Source of the DNA: Gottfriedia acidiceleris
GTDB lineage: Bacteria; Bacillota; Bacilli; Bacillales; Bacillaceae_G
Direction of reading: 5' to 3'
Assembly (NCBI RefSeq): GCF_004138285.1
Contig: NZ_SCFN01000005.1
Span: 434,001 to 498,000 of the forward strand
Length of the DNA stretch: 64,000 nt
The notes below the pieces were generated by a model. That model ran no database searches and was not told the origin of the DNA. It saw only the letters and a list, made by a program, of their open reading frames with translations. Below are positions 7,818-19,564 of this stretch, piece by piece; position 1 is the stretch's first letter; every line of letters begins with the position of its first letter. The position numbers and the translations under genes are program-made.

Positions 7818-10685
7818 TTGAAAAGTATGAATGAAATAATTATTAAAGGGGCCAGAGCGCATAACTTAAAAAATATCGATGTAACGATCCCTCGTAATCA
7901 ATTAGTAGTTGTGACTGGTTTATCGGGATCAGGTAAGTCATCTCTAGCATTTGATACGATTTATGCAGAAGGTCAACGCAGATATGTAGAATCTTTATCT
8001 GCTTATGCTCGTCAATTTTTAGGTCAAATGGATAAACCAGATGTTGATTCAATCGAAGGACTTTCACCTGCGATTTCAATTGATCAAAAAACGACTAGTA
8101 GAAATCCTCGTTCGACAGTTGGTACTGTAACAGAGATTTACGACTATTTGCGACTTCTTTATGCTCGTATTGGAACACCTATTTGTCCAAATCATGGGAT
8201 CGAAATTTCTTCTCAAACAGTTGAACAAATGGTAGATCGTGTAATGGAGTATCCTGAACGAACGAAAATTCAAGTGCTTGCTCCAGTGGTATCTGGTCGT
8301 AAAGGGACACATGTAAAAGTGTTTGAAGAAATTAAAAAGCAAGGATTCGTTCGCGTTCGTGTTGATGGTGAGCTATTTGACGTATCTGACGAAATAGAAT
8401 TAGAGAAAAATAAGAAGCATTCAATTGAAGTTGTAATTGACCGTATTGTTGTAAAAGATGGAGTAGCATCTCGACTAGCTGATTCTCTTGAAACAGCATT
8501 AAAACTAGGAGAAGGTCGAGTTATCATTGATGTAATAGGTGAAGAAGAATTACTTTTTAGTGAACATCATGCATGTCCTCTATGTGGATTCTCAATTGGG
8601 GAATTAGAACCGCGTATGTTTTCGTTTAACAGCCCGTTTGGAGCTTGTCATTCATGTGATGGGTTAGGAACGAAATTAGAAGTGGATTTAAACTTAGTTA
8701 TCCCAAATGATGAATTATCACTTAAAGAAAATGCTATAGCACCGTGGGAATCAATTAGCTCGATGTATTATCCTCAATTACTAGAAAGTGTATGTAATCA
8801 TTACGGGATTGATATGAATATTCCATTTAAAGACATACCAACAGATCAACAAGATAAAATTCTTTATGGTAGTAATGGGGAACAAATCTATTTTAAATAT
8901 GATAACGAGCAAGGTCACGTACGTGAAGCAATGATTGAATTTGAAGGTGTTATTTCTAATGTAGAAAGACGTTTTAAAGAAACATCTTCAGATTTTATTC
9001 GTGAGCAAATGGAAAAATACATGGCTCAACAACATTGTCCAACTTGTAAGGGGCATCGTCTAAGAAAAGAGGCTCTTGCAGTATTTATTGGTGGCTTGCA
9101 TGTTGGTGAAGTAACAAAAATGTCAGTTAAAGAAGCGTTTGATTTCTTTGGAACGCTTGATTTAACGCCAAAACAAGAAAAAATTGCAAATCTAATCCTT
9201 CGAGAAATTAGAGAGCGTTTAGGCTTTTTAGTAAATGTAGGTTTAGATTATTTAACATTGAACCGAGCTGCAGGTACATTATCTGGTGGAGAAGCTCAAA
9301 GGATTCGTTTGGCGACTCAAATTGGTTCGAGATTAACTGGTGTATTATATATTTTGGATGAGCCATCAATTGGATTGCACCAACGTGATAATGATCGTTT
9401 AATCTCCACATTGTTAAATATGAGAGACATCGGAAATACATTAATTGTTGTAGAACATGATGAAGATACGATGCTAGCAGCTGATTATTTAATTGATATC
9501 GGACCGGGAGCTGGTATTCATGGTGGACAGGTCATTTCACAAGGAACTCCAAATGAAGTAATGAATGATCAAAATTCATTAACAGGGAAGTACTTATCGG
9601 GTGAGAAGTTTATTCCTGTACCGCTTGAGCGTAGAAAAGGCGATGGACGTGAAATTAAAATTGTTGGCGCAAAAGAAAACAATTTAAAAAATGTATCAAC
9701 TTCATTCCCATTAGGTACGTTCGTTGCAGTAACAGGTGTATCAGGATCAGGGAAAAGTACATTAATTAATGAGATTTTATATAAATCATTAGCTCAAAAA
9801 TTAAATGGTTCGAAAGTACGTCCAGGGGAGCATAAAGAAATTAAAGGGATTGAACAATTGGAGAAGGTTATTGATATTGATCAATCACCAATTGGTCGTA
9901 CTCCTCGTTCAAATCCGGCTACTTATACTGGTGTATTTGATGATATTCGAGATGTATATGCCGCTACGAATGAGTCAAAAGTTCGCGGTTATAAGAAAGG
10001 TCGTTTTAGCTTCAACGTTAAAGGCGGTAGATGTGAAGCTTGTCGAGGCGATGGAATTATTAAAATAGAAATGCATTTCTTACCTGACGTTTACGTACCA
10101 TGTGAGGTTTGTCATGGTAAACGATATAATCGAGAAACTTTAGAAGTAAAGTATAAAGATAAATCGATATCTGAAGTTTTAGATATGACAGTTGAGTATG
10201 CAGTTTCATTCTTTGAAAATATTCCTAAGATTAAACGTAAACTTCAAACATTAAATGATGTAGGTTTAGGTTATATTACATTAGGTCAACCTGCTACGAC
10301 TTTATCTGGTGGAGAAGCACAGCGTGTAAAACTAGCTTCCGAGCTTCATAAACGTACGAACGGAAGAACTTTATATATATTAGATGAACCTACTACAGGG
10401 CTTCATGTTGATGATATTGCACGATTATTAGTTGTTTTACAAAGACTAGTGGATAATGGTGATACTGTACTTGTAATTGAACATAATTTAGATGTCATTA
10501 AAGCAGCCGACCATCTAATCGATTTAGGACCAGAAGGTGGAGACAAAGGTGGTACCATCGTAGCAACCGGTACACCAGAGAAACTATGTAAAGTCGAAGC
10601 GTCTCATACAGGTAAGTATTTAAAAGCTGTATTAGAGCGTGACAAAGCTAGAATGGAAAAAAGATTGGCATTGATGGAATCTTAA
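7818..10685 (+). CDS. uvrA: Excinuclease ABC subunit A
   Basis: A 955-residue damage-recognition ATPase with two ABC modules. The first Walker A is GLSGSGKS near residues 34-41, the second GVSGSGKST near residue 645, with two LSGGEAQR signatures. Zinc fingers are CPLCGF...CHSCDG in the first half and CEACRGDG...[10 protein letters not shown] in the second. The TTG at 7818 sits 6 bases after AGAGGTG, whereas the ATG at 7827 is 15 bases away, so TTG is preferred; the difference is three residues. It works with UvrB upstream to load onto lesions. Confidence 0.97.
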   Translation: MKSMNEIIIKGARAHNLKNIDVTIPRNQLVVVTGLSGSGKSSLAFDTIYAEGQRRYVESLSAYARQFLGQMDKPDVDSIEGLSPAISIDQKTTSRNPRSTVGTVTEIYDYLRLLYARIGTPICPNHGIEISSQTVEQMVDRVMEYPERTKIQVLAPVVSGRKGTHVKVFEEIKKQGFVRVRVDGELFDVSDEIELEKNKKHSIEVVIDRIVVKDGVASRLADSLETALKLGEGRVIIDVIGEEELLFSEHHACPLCGFSIGELEPRMFSFNSPFGACHSCDGLGTKLEVDLNLVIPNDELSLKENAIAPWESISSMYYPQLLESVCNHYGIDMNIPFKDIPTDQQDKILYGSNGEQIYFKYDNEQGHVREAMIEFEGVISNVERRFKETSSDFIREQMEKYMAQQHCPTCKGHRLRKEALAVFIGGLHVGEVTKMSVKEAFDFFGTLDLTPKQEKIANLILREIRERLGFLVNVGLDYLTLNRAAGTLSGGEAQRIRLATQIGSRLTGVLYILDEPSIGLHQRDNDRLISTLLNMRDIGNTLIVVEHDEDTMLAADYLIDIGPGAGIHGGQVISQGTPNEVMNDQNSLTGKYLSGEKFIPVPLERRKGDGREIKIVGAKENNLKNVSTSFPLGTFVAVTGVSGSGKSTLINEILYKSLAQKLNGSKVRPGEHKEIKGIEQLEKVIDIDQSPIGRTPRSNPATYTGVFDDIRDVYAATNESKVRGYKKGRFSFNVKGGRCEACRGDGIIKIEMHFLPDVYVPCEVCHGKRYNRETLEVKYKDKSISEVLDMTVEYAVSFFENIPKIKRKLQTLNDVGLGYITLGQPATTLSGGEAQRVKLASELHKRTNGRTLYILDEPTTGLHVDDIARLLVVLQRLVDNGDTVLVIEHNLDVIKAADHLIDLGPEGGDKGGTIVATGTPEKLCKVEASHTGKYLKAVLERDKARMEKRLALMES

Positions 10686-10716
10686 TCTTAAAAAAGATCG
10701 TCTCAAAATAAAGTAA

Positions 10717-10765
10717 AAATACAAAGAATAGGACCTAAACTCCTTTTCTTTGTATTTGTTTTTAT
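10717..10765 (+). terminator. Intrinsic terminator after uvrA
   Basis: A 12-bp stem (AAATACAAAGAA with TTCTTTGTATTT) with a 17-base loop is followed by GTTTTTATTT. Confidence 0.75.
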
Positions 10766-10911
10766 TTAGGATTTGTTAATGTTATACATAGTTCCTTTTA
10801 CTTGAAAAGTAGTCCACATTTCTTTAATGTTTTAACATAGAATAAATAATGAAATAGAAAATTAGTAATGATAAAAAAAATGAGGGCGTATCGATAGAGA
10901 GGAGATTTTTT

Positions 10912-11106
10912 TTGAAAAAACTATATCGATCTTCTAAAGATTCTATGCTTGCGGGTGTATGTGGTGGATTGGGTAAATATTTTAATTTGGACAGTACATT
11001 AATCCGTTTACTGTTTGTTATATTATTCTTCGTAGGATTTGGAGCACTTTTATTTGTTTATTTAATTTGGATATTTGTTGTTCCAGAAGAAGGTGACGTG
11101 AAATAA
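10912..11106 (+). CDS. yvlC: PspC domain protein
   Basis: A 64-residue protein. KKLYRSSKDSMLAGVCGGLGKYFNLDSTLIRLLFVILFF is the PspC domain signature; one transmembrane helix spans about residues 31-56. It starts with TTG at 10912, 6 bases after GAGAGGAGA, in a long T run. The next gene begins directly at its stop. Family members take part in envelope-stress sensing. Order yvlC-yvlD after uvrBA and before hprK matches Bacillus neighbourhoods. Confidence 0.85.
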   Translation: MKKLYRSSKDSMLAGVCGGLGKYFNLDSTLIRLLFVILFFVGFGALLFVYLIWIFVVPEEGDVK

Positions 11107-11481
11107 ATGAGATGGTTATTTTCATTAGCTATTAATAGCTTAGTTTTTATCGTAGTAGCAGGATTTCTGCAGCCAGATTTTTATGTAAAAAATATTCCAA
11201 CGGCTATCATTGCAGCGTTGGTGTTATCGATTTTAAATACAATTATTCGCCCAATCTTAATATTAATAACTTTACCTGTAACCATTTTTACAATGGGATT
11301 ATTCCTGTTTATTATTAATGCATTTACACTAGAAATTACTGATTATTTATTAGGGGATGCCTTACGAGTAAATGGTTTTGGAACTGCTATTATCGCATCG
11401 ATTCTAATTAGTACATTCAGTATGTTAATTCAATATTTTGTGTTTGGTTCAAAGGACAAAAAAAAGCATAGTCATCGGTAA
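11107..11481 (+). CDS. yvlD: Phage holin IV superfamily membrane protein, YvlD-like
   Basis: A 124-residue protein with four transmembrane helices (near residues 3-20, 31-50, 54-80 and 94-116) and a basic, histidine-containing tail. LNTIIRPILILITLPVTIFTMGLFLFIINAF is typical of the YvlD/holin-IV family of integral membrane proteins. Its ATG abuts the yvlC stop, so the pair is cotranscribed. The molecular function is not established. Confidence 0.85.
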   Translation: MRWLFSLAINSLVFIVVAGFLQPDFYVKNIPTAIIAALVLSILNTIIRPILILITLPVTIFTMGLFLFIINAFTLEITDYLLGDALRVNGFGTAIIASILISTFSMLIQYFVFGSKDKKKHSHR

Positions 11482-11535
11482 AAAAAGAGGAGTCTCTTAA
11501 GTTAAAGTACTTTTGAGAGTCTCTTTTTTTGTTTT
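11482..11535 (+). terminator. Intrinsic terminator after yvlD
   Basis: AAAAAGAG pairs with CTCTTTTT and TCTC with GAGA across an internal bulge, followed by a long T tract. Confidence 0.8.
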
Positions 11536-11723
11536 TTTTTGATTAATGGGATATTCGAACATTATGAGAACTCCGTTATTTTTTGACAGATTATCATTAC
11601 GATAATGCTAAAGCTGATTGAAAAGTTACTAAATGCCGTGATAAATTCACTTTCACATTAATAATTTTTAATCGTTTTAGCGCAGTTAGTGACTTGTCGA
11701 CATTTTCCCACAAAGTTTAAAAA

Positions 11724-11732
11724 TGGTACAAT
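11724..11732 (+). promoter_or_regulatory. Extended -10 promoter element before hprK
   Basis: TGGTACAAT fits the TGnTATAAT extended -10 form, 41 bp before the hprK start. No good -35 hexamer is seen, as is common for extended -10 promoters. The remainder of 11536-11773 shows no gene. Confidence 0.5.
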
Positions 11733-11773
11733 ATGAGAGATAATACATAATTATTAATCCTTAGGAGGCTTTT

Positions 11774-12715
11774 ATGGCTAAATTACGTACAAAGAATTTA
11801 GTTGAGTATTTTAAATTAGAGGTCATTAGTGGTAGTGCGGGTTTGAATCGTTCAATTAACACGACTGACTTATCTCGCCCAGGTATAGAGGTTGCAGGTT
11901 TTTTTACATACTACCCATCTGATCGAGTACAAATATTAGGGAAAACAGAATTAACTTTTTATCATAGCTTAACTGACGAAGAAAAACACAATCGATTAAG
12001 AAAACTTTGTGCAGATGATACGCCTTGTATTATTGTGACACGAGGTTTAGAAATTCCATCCGAATTAATCGAAGCGGGTGAAGAAACTGGAGTACCTATC
12101 TTACTATCAAATAGTAAGACAACTAAAATGTATAGTAGGCTTACGAGTTATTTAGAGGCTAAGCTTGCTCCAACTACAGCGTTACACGGTGTACTAGTTG
12201 ATATTTATGGTGTCGGCGTATTAATTACTGGAAAAAGTGGAGTGGGTAAAAGTGAAACGGCTCTAGAGTTAGTAAAACGTGGTCATCGATTAGTAGCAGA
12301 TGATTCAGTAGAGATTCGTCAAACTGATGAAGATACGCTGATTGGTTCATCGCCAGAATTAATTGAGCATTTATTGGAAATTCGTGGATTAGGAATTATT
12401 AATGTAATGACTCTTTTTGGAGCAGGATCTGTGCGTAATTACAAGCGTATTACGCTGAACATTGATTTAGAGACTTGGGACTCCCAAAAGGTTTACGACA
12501 GAGTTGGCTTAGACGATGAAAAACTTAAAATATTAGATACAGATATTTCGAAGATCACATTGCCGGTTCGACCGGGTCGAAATTTAGCTGTTATTATTGA
12601 AGTAGCAGCGATGAATTTCCGTTTGAAAAATATGGGTGTAAATGCAGCACAGCAATTTGCAGATCGTTTAGAGAAAGTAATTCAAGGCGGTAATAATGTT
12701 AGTGATTTAATTTAA
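11774..12715 (+). CDS. hprK: HPr kinase/phosphorylase
   Basis: A 313-residue bifunctional enzyme that phosphorylates Ser46 of HPr and Crh using ATP or pyrophosphate and reverses the reaction, setting carbon catabolite repression. The N-terminal HPrK_N domain is followed by catalytic His138, the P-loop GKSGVGKS at 153-160, [10 protein letters not shown], and the signature [11 protein letters not shown]. The ribosome binding site is TAGGAGG. It heads hprK-lgt-yvoD-ppaX-yvoF. One of its substrates, Crh, is encoded about 10 kb downstream. Confidence 0.97.
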   Translation: MAKLRTKNLVEYFKLEVISGSAGLNRSINTTDLSRPGIEVAGFFTYYPSDRVQILGKTELTFYHSLTDEEKHNRLRKLCADDTPCIIVTRGLEIPSELIEAGEETGVPILLSNSKTTKMYSRLTSYLEAKLAPTTALHGVLVDIYGVGVLITGKSGVGKSETALELVKRGHRLVADDSVEIRQTDEDTLIGSSPELIEHLLEIRGLGIINVMTLFGAGSVRNYKRITLNIDLETWDSQKVYDRVGLDDEKLKILDTDISKITLPVRPGRNLAVIIEVAAMNFRLKNMGVNAAQQFADRLEKVIQGGNNVSDLI

Positions 12716-12736
12716 TGAAAAAGTGGGGAAATTGAA

Positions 12737-13549
12737 ATGGAGTCAAATATTCAGCCATTAGATAAAGTATTTTTACACTTAGGTCCTCTTTCAATAAAGT
12801 GGTATGGGGTATTAATCGGTTTAGGTGTTGTATTAGGTTTATGGTTGGCAATTCGTGAAAGTAAACGACGTGGAATACCTGATGATACATTTTTGGATCT
12901 TATTTTAGTAGCTCTACCTTCAGCAATTATAGGGGCTAGAATTTATTATGTACTCTTTGAGTGGAGCTACTATTCTAAGCATGTTAGTGAAATTCCTGCC
13001 ATTTGGCATGGTGGATTAGCTATTCACGGTGGTTTAATTGGAGCATTTATTGCTAGTTACTTCTTTGCAAAGAAAAGAGGCATTTCATTTTGGAAGCTTG
13101 CAGATATCGCAGCACCAAGTATTTTAGTAGGCCAAATGCTTGGACGTTGGGGAAACTTCATGAACCAAGAGGCTCATGGTGGACCAGTAACTAGATCATT
13201 TTTAGAAAGTCTTCATTTACCTACTTGGATCATTAATCAAATGTATATCGATGGAACGTATTATCATCCAACGTTTTTATATGAATCATTATGGAGTTTA
13301 TTAGGGATTATCTTCTTACTAATTTTAAGAAGAGTGAATCTTAGACGTGGTGAAATGTTTTTAACTTATTTAATTTGGTATTCAGTTGGTCGTTTCTTTA
13401 TTGAAGGTTTAAGAACAGATAGTTTAATGTTAACAAGTACAATTAGAATGGCACAATTTATCTCAGTCGTAATTATCGTACTATCAATTATCATTCTTGT
13501 TTATCGTAGAGTTAAAGGGTTATCGAATGAGCGTTATTTAGACGCATAA
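12737..13549 (+). CDS. lgt: Prolipoprotein diacylglyceryl transferase
   Basis: A 270-residue integral membrane enzyme that transfers diacylglycerol from phosphatidylglycerol to the lipobox cysteine of prelipoproteins. The signatures [15 protein letters not shown] and [15 protein letters not shown], and a C-terminal [13 protein letters not shown], are all present. About seven transmembrane helices are predicted. It starts 21 bp after hprK. Confidence 0.97.
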   Translation: MESNIQPLDKVFLHLGPLSIKWYGVLIGLGVVLGLWLAIRESKRRGIPDDTFLDLILVALPSAIIGARIYYVLFEWSYYSKHVSEIPAIWHGGLAIHGGLIGAFIASYFFAKKRGISFWKLADIAAPSILVGQMLGRWGNFMNQEAHGGPVTRSFLESLHLPTWIINQMYIDGTYYHPTFLYESLWSLLGIIFLLILRRVNLRRGEMFLTYLIWYSVGRFFIEGLRTDSLMLTSTIRMAQFISVVIIVLSIIILVYRRVKGLSNERYLDA

Positions 13550-13576
13550 GTTTGTAAAACAGGAGTGGGGAGCACG

Positions 13577-14518
13577 TTGGAAACTTTAAAGAGAGGGTTA
13601 CTAGTTGGTTTACAAACTTCTTGGAAAATAGGGAAAATAATTTTCCCTATTTCTTTCATTTTAACGATTATTAAAGAAACTTCACTAATGGACTGGTTTG
13701 TTAATATTCTTGAACCATTAATGAGTTTTATCGGTTTAAAGGGAGATGCAGCATTAGTATTAGTTTTAGGAAATGTTTTAAATCTATATGCAGCTCTTGG
13801 AGCAATGCTACCGATGGATTTAACTGTTAAGGAGGCTTTGATCCTTGCAGTTATGTTAAGTTTTTCTCATAATCTATTTGTTGAAACGACAGTAGCTACT
13901 GCTGTAGGGGTTCGAGCATCTTTTGTTGTTTTAGTAAGGATAGGATTTGCAATTTTATCTGCAATTTGTATCCATTTCTTTTGGTCTGGTGGAACAGAAA
14001 TTGTTCATAAAGGCATTGCAGTTGCAGAAAGCGCTAACCAGTCAGGATGGGATATCGTTTATAATGCCATCATTTCGTCATTAATGGGTATTTTAAACCT
14101 TATTAAAATTGTTTTTCCATTAATGCTTGTTATTCAAATTGCAAAAGATTTTGGGTGGATGAATTATATAACAAAAGCATTATCTCCATTTACTAAATTA
14201 ATTGGTGTTGAAGCAAAAGCTGGAGTTACATTAGCTGCGGGATTGTTTTTTGGATTAGCTTTTGGAGCAGGTGTTATGATTCAAGCCGTTAAAGAAGATG
14301 GTGTTTCGAAACGTGATTTATACCTTGTTTTCTTATTTTTAGTAGCTTGTCATGCTGTAGTAGAAGATACAGTTCTCTTTATTCCTTTAGGGATTCCAGT
14401 TTTATACTTATTTTTAATTCGTTTCTTTGTCGCGTTAGTTGTTACTTGTATAGTTGCAAGAATCGTAGGAAGAGTAGGTAGAAAAACTGAATCAAGTTTA
14501 AAAGCTGAAGTGAAATAG
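13577..14518 (+). CDS. yvoD: Nucleoside recognition (Gate) domain membrane protein, YvoD-like
   Basis: A 313-residue protein with eight or more hydrophobic segments and two related halves ([25 protein letters not shown] and [25 protein letters not shown]), as in Gate/nucleoside-recognition domain proteins. The TTG at 13577 lies 11 bases after AGGAG; an in-frame GTG at 13565 overlaps that site and was rejected. It sits between lgt and ppaX as in Bacillus. The transported or sensed molecule is unknown. Confidence 0.8.
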   Translation: METLKRGLLVGLQTSWKIGKIIFPISFILTIIKETSLMDWFVNILEPLMSFIGLKGDAALVLVLGNVLNLYAALGAMLPMDLTVKEALILAVMLSFSHNLFVETTVATAVGVRASFVVLVRIGFAILSAICIHFFWSGGTEIVHKGIAVAESANQSGWDIVYNAIISSLMGILNLIKIVFPLMLVIQIAKDFGWMNYITKALSPFTKLIGVEAKAGVTLAAGLFFGLAFGAGVMIQAVKEDGVSKRDLYLVFLFLVACHAVVEDTVLFIPLGIPVLYLFLIRFFVALVVTCIVARIVGRVGRKTESSLKAEVK

Positions 14519-14531
14519 AAAGGAAATTCTT

Positions 14532-15179
14532 ATGAAAATAAATACGATACTATTTGATTTAGATGGTACTTTAATCAATACAAATGAATTAATTATTGCT
14601 TCATTCTTGCATACTTTGAATAAATATTATCCTGAACAATATAAACGTGAACATGTAATACCTTTTATGGGTCCAACTTTAACTGAATCATTCTCTACAG
14701 TAGATGAAGAAAGAGTTGATGAGTTGATCTCGGAATATCGCCGTTTTAATATGGAGATGCATGATGAGTTTGTTGAGGAATATGAAACGGTTTATGAGAC
14801 GATTGAAACTTTACACAAATTAGGCTATAAAATTGGGATTGTAACAACAAAGGCCCGAAATGTTGTTGAAATGGGCTTAAGTTTTAGTCGATTAAAGCAA
14901 TTCTTTGATACTGTTATTACAATTGATGACGTGCAAAATGCAAAGCCACATCCAGAACCGATTCAATTAGCTTTAAAAAAATTAAATTCTATTCCTGAAG
15001 AGAGTATAATGGTGGGCGATAATTACCATGATATTGAAGGTGGTCAAAATGCTGGAACGAAAACAGCAGGTGTTGCTTGGTCACTAAAAGGAAAAGAATT
15101 TTTAGCTACTTTTAAACCTGATTTTATGCTTGAAAAGATGAGCGATATCTTACCAATTTTAGGAATTGATGAGAATTGA
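14532..15179 (+). CDS. ppaX: Pyrophosphatase PpaX (HAD superfamily)
   Basis: A 215-residue HAD-fold enzyme: motif I DLDGT with nucleophile Asp9 and Asp11, motif II T in IGIVTTKAR, motif III K in NAKPHPEP and motif [13 protein letters not shown]. PpaX hydrolyses the pyrophosphate released when HprK dephosphorylates P-Ser-HPr, consistent with linkage to hprK. It overlaps the following gene by 4 bp. Confidence 0.93.
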   Translation: MKINTILFDLDGTLINTNELIIASFLHTLNKYYPEQYKREHVIPFMGPTLTESFSTVDEERVDELISEYRRFNMEMHDEFVEEYETVYETIETLHKLGYKIGIVTTKARNVVEMGLSFSRLKQFFDTVITIDDVQNAKPHPEPIQLALKKLNSIPEESIMVGDNYHDIEGGQNAGTKTAGVAWSLKGKEFLATFKPDFMLEKMSDILPILGIDEN

Positions 15180-15676
15180 GGAAAACCAAACGCTACCTAA
15201 TTGAAGGTGAGAATTCACTTTGGCAAGTGTACAAGACTGTTTCATTTTGGAAAACATTTCGAAATGTCATTGTCATTGAAATAGCTCGTTATATCCCTTT
15301 CTTTAGACTGAAAAACTGGATGTATAGGAATCTCATTGGAATGAAAGTAGGTGAGTATACATCCTTTGCGTTTAAAGTAACGCCTGATTTAATGTTTCCA
15401 GAATTAATTTCAGTTGGTAGGAATTCGATTATTGGCTATAATACAACAATCTTGGCGCATGAATATTTAATTAATGAATATCGATTAGGAGAAGTCATTA
15501 TTGGTAATAATGTGTTAGTTGGTGCAAATACGACAATCCTGCCGGGTGTCACAATTGGTGATGGTGCGAAAGTTTCAGCTGCAACACTTGTCAACAAAGA
15601 TGTTCCAGCTGGTGCATTCGTTGGAGGTAATCCAATGGTTATTATTTCATTACCTCAATCTGAAACTACTATTTAA
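15176..15676 (+). CDS. yvoF: Left-handed beta-helix acyltransferase, YvoF-like
   Basis: A 166-residue protein. The C-terminal half has hexapeptide repeats ([52 protein letters not shown]) typical of LbH O-acetyltransferases. The start is TTG overlapping the ppaX stop, implying translational coupling; no separate strong ribosome binding site is visible. It ends the hprK operon. The acceptor substrate is unknown. Confidence 0.85.
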   Translation: MRKTKRYLIEGENSLWQVYKTVSFWKTFRNVIVIEIARYIPFFRLKNWMYRNLIGMKVGEYTSFAFKVTPDLMFPELISVGRNSIIGYNTTILAHEYLINEYRLGEVIIGNNVLVGANTTILPGVTIGDGAKVSAATLVNKDVPAGAFVGGNPMVIISLPQSETTI

Positions 15677-15851
15677 ACTCTTAAAAAAAGTGGTTTTCAA
15701 TATTTTTTGTTTCGGTTAAAATAATACTTTGACAACTTATTTAGATAATGTGGAAATTGTGCGTTCGTTTAAAATTCTTATAATTTGGACGGCGACTATT
15801 TCCTCTTTTTATGTGATATACTGTGATAAGCTTGAAAAACTGGAGGATCGA

Positions 15852-17351
15852 ATGTCTGAAAATTTGGGGAATCAAACAAAACAATTTCATAATGTCGTTT
15901 CGTTCTCGTTACCGAAAGATTATTTCTACGAAAAAGGGATGAAAGCTTATAATAGTAACGATTCTGAGCAAGCGATTTATTATTTGAAAAAAGCTGCTGA
16001 AAATGAAGAAAATCAAACAGTTCTTATAGATATTTCTAGAAAGCTTTTATCATTACATCAATATCAAACTACAATTACAGTTTTAGAATATATTTTAGAT
16101 AAATATCCAACAAATGAGGATGTATATTATTTATTAGCATTTGCATTTTTTGAATTAGGGCTGTTCCAAAAAGCCAATTTGTATGCTCAAAAGTATTTAG
16201 AAATTGGTACGGATGAAGAGCAATTAGAGGAACTAGAAGACTATTTAGATATTATTCATAGTGAAGAAGATGATGATTTAAGTATTAATGATGATTTATT
16301 AGTGCTTCAAGAGCGGGTTACAAGCTATTTGGCAAATCATGATTGGAAATCTGCTAAAACAACTTTACTTAATATAGTTGATAAGTATCAAGAATTTTGG
16401 CCAGCTTATAATAACTTAGCTTTAGTAGAGCTTCATTTAGGTAATCCTGAGGAAGCTGAAAGAGTATTACAATATGTTTTAGAACAAAATCCAGGTAATT
16501 TATCAGCTTTAATTCATTTAACAATGCTAAAAAGAATATTAAATGAACAAGAAATTGCTCTTCAATATCTGGAAGGCTTATCAAATATTGTTCCAATTTC
16601 TGAAGAGCACCGCCACAAGCTTGGTGTACTTTTCTATCAATTCAAGAAGTATGAAGAAGCTTATAAGTTATTTCATTTACTTTATATGGAACGACCAGAT
16701 CGTGAAATACAGTTTTATTATATGTTCTGTGATGCAGCTTATCAATCTGGAAGAATTGAAACGGCGGAGCGTATATGGAATTTTGAAATGACAAGTGAAT
16801 TTGATGATCATGAGGAATTGGCTCCATGGGTTGAAAAAAAACATTCATCGAATGAAATCGAACAATTAATGGCTGAAACAGAGTACCAAGCAAAAAACTC
16901 CAATTCGAATAGTGAGAGATGGGGATTAATCTATTTTATGAAGGAATATTATTATGAACAAAAATTTAGTTCAATCCTTCAAGATTTAAACCCATTAGAA
17001 AATATTGGTCTCGATGAACAATTAGAACAAGTTCTTCTAAATAATATGTGTTATCTAGAGCCTCATCCATCATTGAATATTGCGATTAACGGAGCAAAGA
17101 AAGTACAGACAATTTGGGAAGAAGATTATATAATACTACGTAATCATCTTCAATTATGGTTTTTCGCTATTTGTGAACTTACATTAAAATATAAAGAATT
17201 ACCTGTAGATGAAGATGTTTTATTAGCTGCTACACATTATCTTGTTGAAAATGAAGTAAAACGTGTATCACAAAAGAAAATTGCAGCAAACTATAATATC
17301 TCTACCTATTTATTAAATAAAGGCATTAGCGCCATTCGAAGCTTGTATTAA
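15852..17351 (+). CDS. yvcD: Tetratricopeptide repeat protein, YvcD-like
   Basis: A 499-residue cytoplasmic protein with several TPR units: YEKGMKAYNSNDSEQAIYYLKKAAE, DVYYLLAFAFFELGLFQKANLYAQKYLE, PAYNNLALVELHLGNPEEAERVLQYVLEQNP and others over residues 20-260. The C terminus (KKIAANYNISTYLLNKGISAI) looks helix-turn-helix-like. ATG at 15852 follows GGAGG by 8 bases; the in-frame upstream extension covers the promoter region and was rejected. Position before trxB matches yvcD. Function unknown. Confidence 0.85.
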   Translation: MSENLGNQTKQFHNVVSFSLPKDYFYEKGMKAYNSNDSEQAIYYLKKAAENEENQTVLIDISRKLLSLHQYQTTITVLEYILDKYPTNEDVYYLLAFAFFELGLFQKANLYAQKYLEIGTDEEQLEELEDYLDIIHSEEDDDLSINDDLLVLQERVTSYLANHDWKSAKTTLLNIVDKYQEFWPAYNNLALVELHLGNPEEAERVLQYVLEQNPGNLSALIHLTMLKRILNEQEIALQYLEGLSNIVPISEEHRHKLGVLFYQFKKYEEAYKLFHLLYMERPDREIQFYYMFCDAAYQSGRIETAERIWNFEMTSEFDDHEELAPWVEKKHSSNEIEQLMAETEYQAKNSNSNSERWGLIYFMKEYYYEQKFSSILQDLNPLENIGLDEQLEQVLLNNMCYLEPHPSLNIAINGAKKVQTIWEEDYIILRNHLQLWFFAICELTLKYKELPVDEDVLLAATHYLVENEVKRVSQKKIAANYNISTYLLNKGISAIRSLY

Positions 17352-17384
17352 TACCAGATGGTGTTAATGCAAGCTTTCTTTATT
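17338..17384 (+). terminator. Intrinsic terminator overlapping the yvcD stop
   Basis: GAAGCTTGTATTAATAC pairs with GTGTTAATGCAAGCTTTC with one G-T and one bulge; the downstream strand runs into TTTATTTC. Confidence 0.7.
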
Positions 17385-17397
17385 TCACATTAAGGTG

Positions 17398-17512
17398 AGT
17401 ATAAATTGGCAGCAAGGATTCGTAGTCGACGTGGTTTCTAGGAATTAAGTATAAGGGCAATTACGCCTCTGACTTCGCCTAAAAGGCTCGTCAGTCGACG
17501 AGTTTTCTTTAT
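17398..17512 (+). repeat. Dispersed hairpin repeat, copy A (upstream of trxB)
   Basis: About 115 bp beginning AGTATAAATT and ending TTTTCTTTAT, with shared blocks AATTAAGTATAAG, TACGCCT, TTCGC and CTCGTCA. A second copy in the same orientation lies at 18766-18888. The 3' end is a perfect hairpin, CTCGTC-AGTC-GACGAG, followed by TTTTCTTT, so the element ends in a terminator-like structure. No reading frame is present. The rest of 17352-17613 shows only the trxB ribosome binding site. Confidence 0.75.
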
Positions 17513-17610
17513 CATGAGCATATGATTTGTTGTTTTATGTCGTCGCGTATTAGGATAGTGATAGTTAATAAAGTAGGGCAATTAGCCATTTAAGTACAAG
17601 GAGTGATTAA

Positions 17611-18561
<951 letters not shown>

Positions 18562-18718
18562 TCTTGATTAAAAACGATAAACAGATATATAAAATTAAGT
18601 TTTAGAATTGTGAATGAAATTGTAATATTCTGAAACTTATATGTAATTAGGGTGTAACTCTCTTGAAATATAGTTACTGTAATATAGACAATAACCAGAG
18701 AGCCCCCTAATATATATA

Positions 18719-18758
18719 GGAACATGGATATGCGCTTGTCCATGTTCCCTTTTTTTGT
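18719..18758 (+). terminator. Intrinsic terminator after trxB
   Basis: A perfect 10-bp stem (GGAACATGGA with TCCATGTTCC) is followed by seven or more T residues. The 18562-18718 stretch between the stop and this hairpin holds no gene. Confidence 0.9.
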
Positions 18759-18765
18759 GCATTAA

Positions 18766-18888
18766 AGTATAAATTCACAGCGACGAAGGAGTAGCTGACG
18801 TAGTTGCAAATTTTAGCAATTAAGTATAAGTGCAACTACGCCTTTAGTCTTCGCTTTAAAGCTCGTCAATCGGTGAGTTTTCTTTATT
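18766..18888 (+). repeat. Dispersed hairpin repeat, copy B (downstream of trxB)
   Basis: About 123 bp aligned to copy A over its whole length. Internally CGTAGTTGCA and TGCAACTACG form a 10-bp inverted repeat, extended imperfectly outward by GCGA-GAAG / CTTCGC. The 3' hairpin is CTCGTC-AATC-GGTGAG, which differs from copy A but keeps all six pairs through G-U, followed by TTTTCTTT. That points to selection or recent descent as a folded RNA. Confidence 0.75.
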
Positions 18889-18993
18889 TGTCTCCGAAAG
18901 TAAATCGATTTTGTTTCCTCAACCCTAGTTCGAACCCACAAAATCTTTTCCTTTAGCCTGAACCTTTCTACCCTAATTCCTACTCTTAACAAG

Positions 18994-19022
18994 TTGTTGT
19001 CTGACTAGTTTAACGGTATAAT
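18994..19022 (+). promoter_or_regulatory. SigA-type promoter of the yvcI-rapZ-yvcK-whiA-crh operon
   Basis: TTGTTG at 18994-18999, 17-bp spacer, TATAAT at 19017-19022, 57 bp before the yvcI start. Confidence 0.7.
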
Positions 19023-19078
19023 ATAGATTGGGCAGTTTCAACCAACTGCAAGTCCAAATTGTAAGTGAGGTATAAGAA

Positions 19079-19537
19079 ATGCAAAGAGTTACACATTGTG
19101 TTTTGGTAAATGAAAATAATATCCTCTTGCTACAAAAACCTAGAAGAAACTGGTGGGTTGCACCCGGCGGTAAGATGGAGCCAGGTGAAAACATTAGAGA
19201 AGCAGTTGTTCGTGAATATCGTGAAGAAACAGGTGTTTACTTAAAAAACCCAAAATTAAAAGGTGTTTTTACAATTATTATAGAAGAAGATGCTAAGGTA
19301 GTGAATGAATGGATGATGTTTTCATTTTTGGCTACCGAGTTTGACGGTGAAAATCAAGATGAGTGTGAAGAAGGAATTCTTCGCTGGCATGCAATAGATG
19401 AAGTGAAAAATCTTCCTATGGCAGCAGGTGACTATCATATTATTGATTATTTACTAAAGGGTACAGAAATTTTACATGGTACCTTTGTCTATACACCGGA
19501 TTTTGAATTATTAAGATATCGTTTAAATCCTAGTTAA
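19079..19537 (+). CDS. yvcI: Nudix hydrolase, YvcI-like
   Basis: A 152-residue protein with a complete Nudix box (GGKMEPGENIREAVVREYREETGV) near residues 32-55. It is expected to hydrolyse a nucleoside-diphosphate-linked substrate, which is not identified here. First gene of the conserved operon with rapZ 27 bp downstream. The ribosome binding site is weak (GTGAGG). Confidence 0.9.
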   Translation: MQRVTHCVLVNENNILLLQKPRRNWWVAPGGKMEPGENIREAVVREYREETGVYLKNPKLKGVFTIIIEEDAKVVNEWMMFSFLATEFDGENQDECEEGILRWHAIDEVKNLPMAAGDYHIIDYLLKGTEILHGTFVYTPDFELLRYRLNPS

Positions 19538-19564
19538 CCTAAATTATAGAAAGGGTTGAGTTAA

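Noticed and set aside
11590-11606. ATTATC-N5-GATAAT palindrome upstream of hprK, considered as a Fur-type box
   Set aside because: Fur boxes have the opposite order (GATAAT-N-ATTATC); no iron-related gene is adjacent.
15729-15851. In-frame N-terminal extension of 41 codons on the TPR protein
   Set aside because: A strong GGAGG lies just before the internal ATG at 15852 and the extension covers the promoter region, including an extended -10-like TGTGATATACT.
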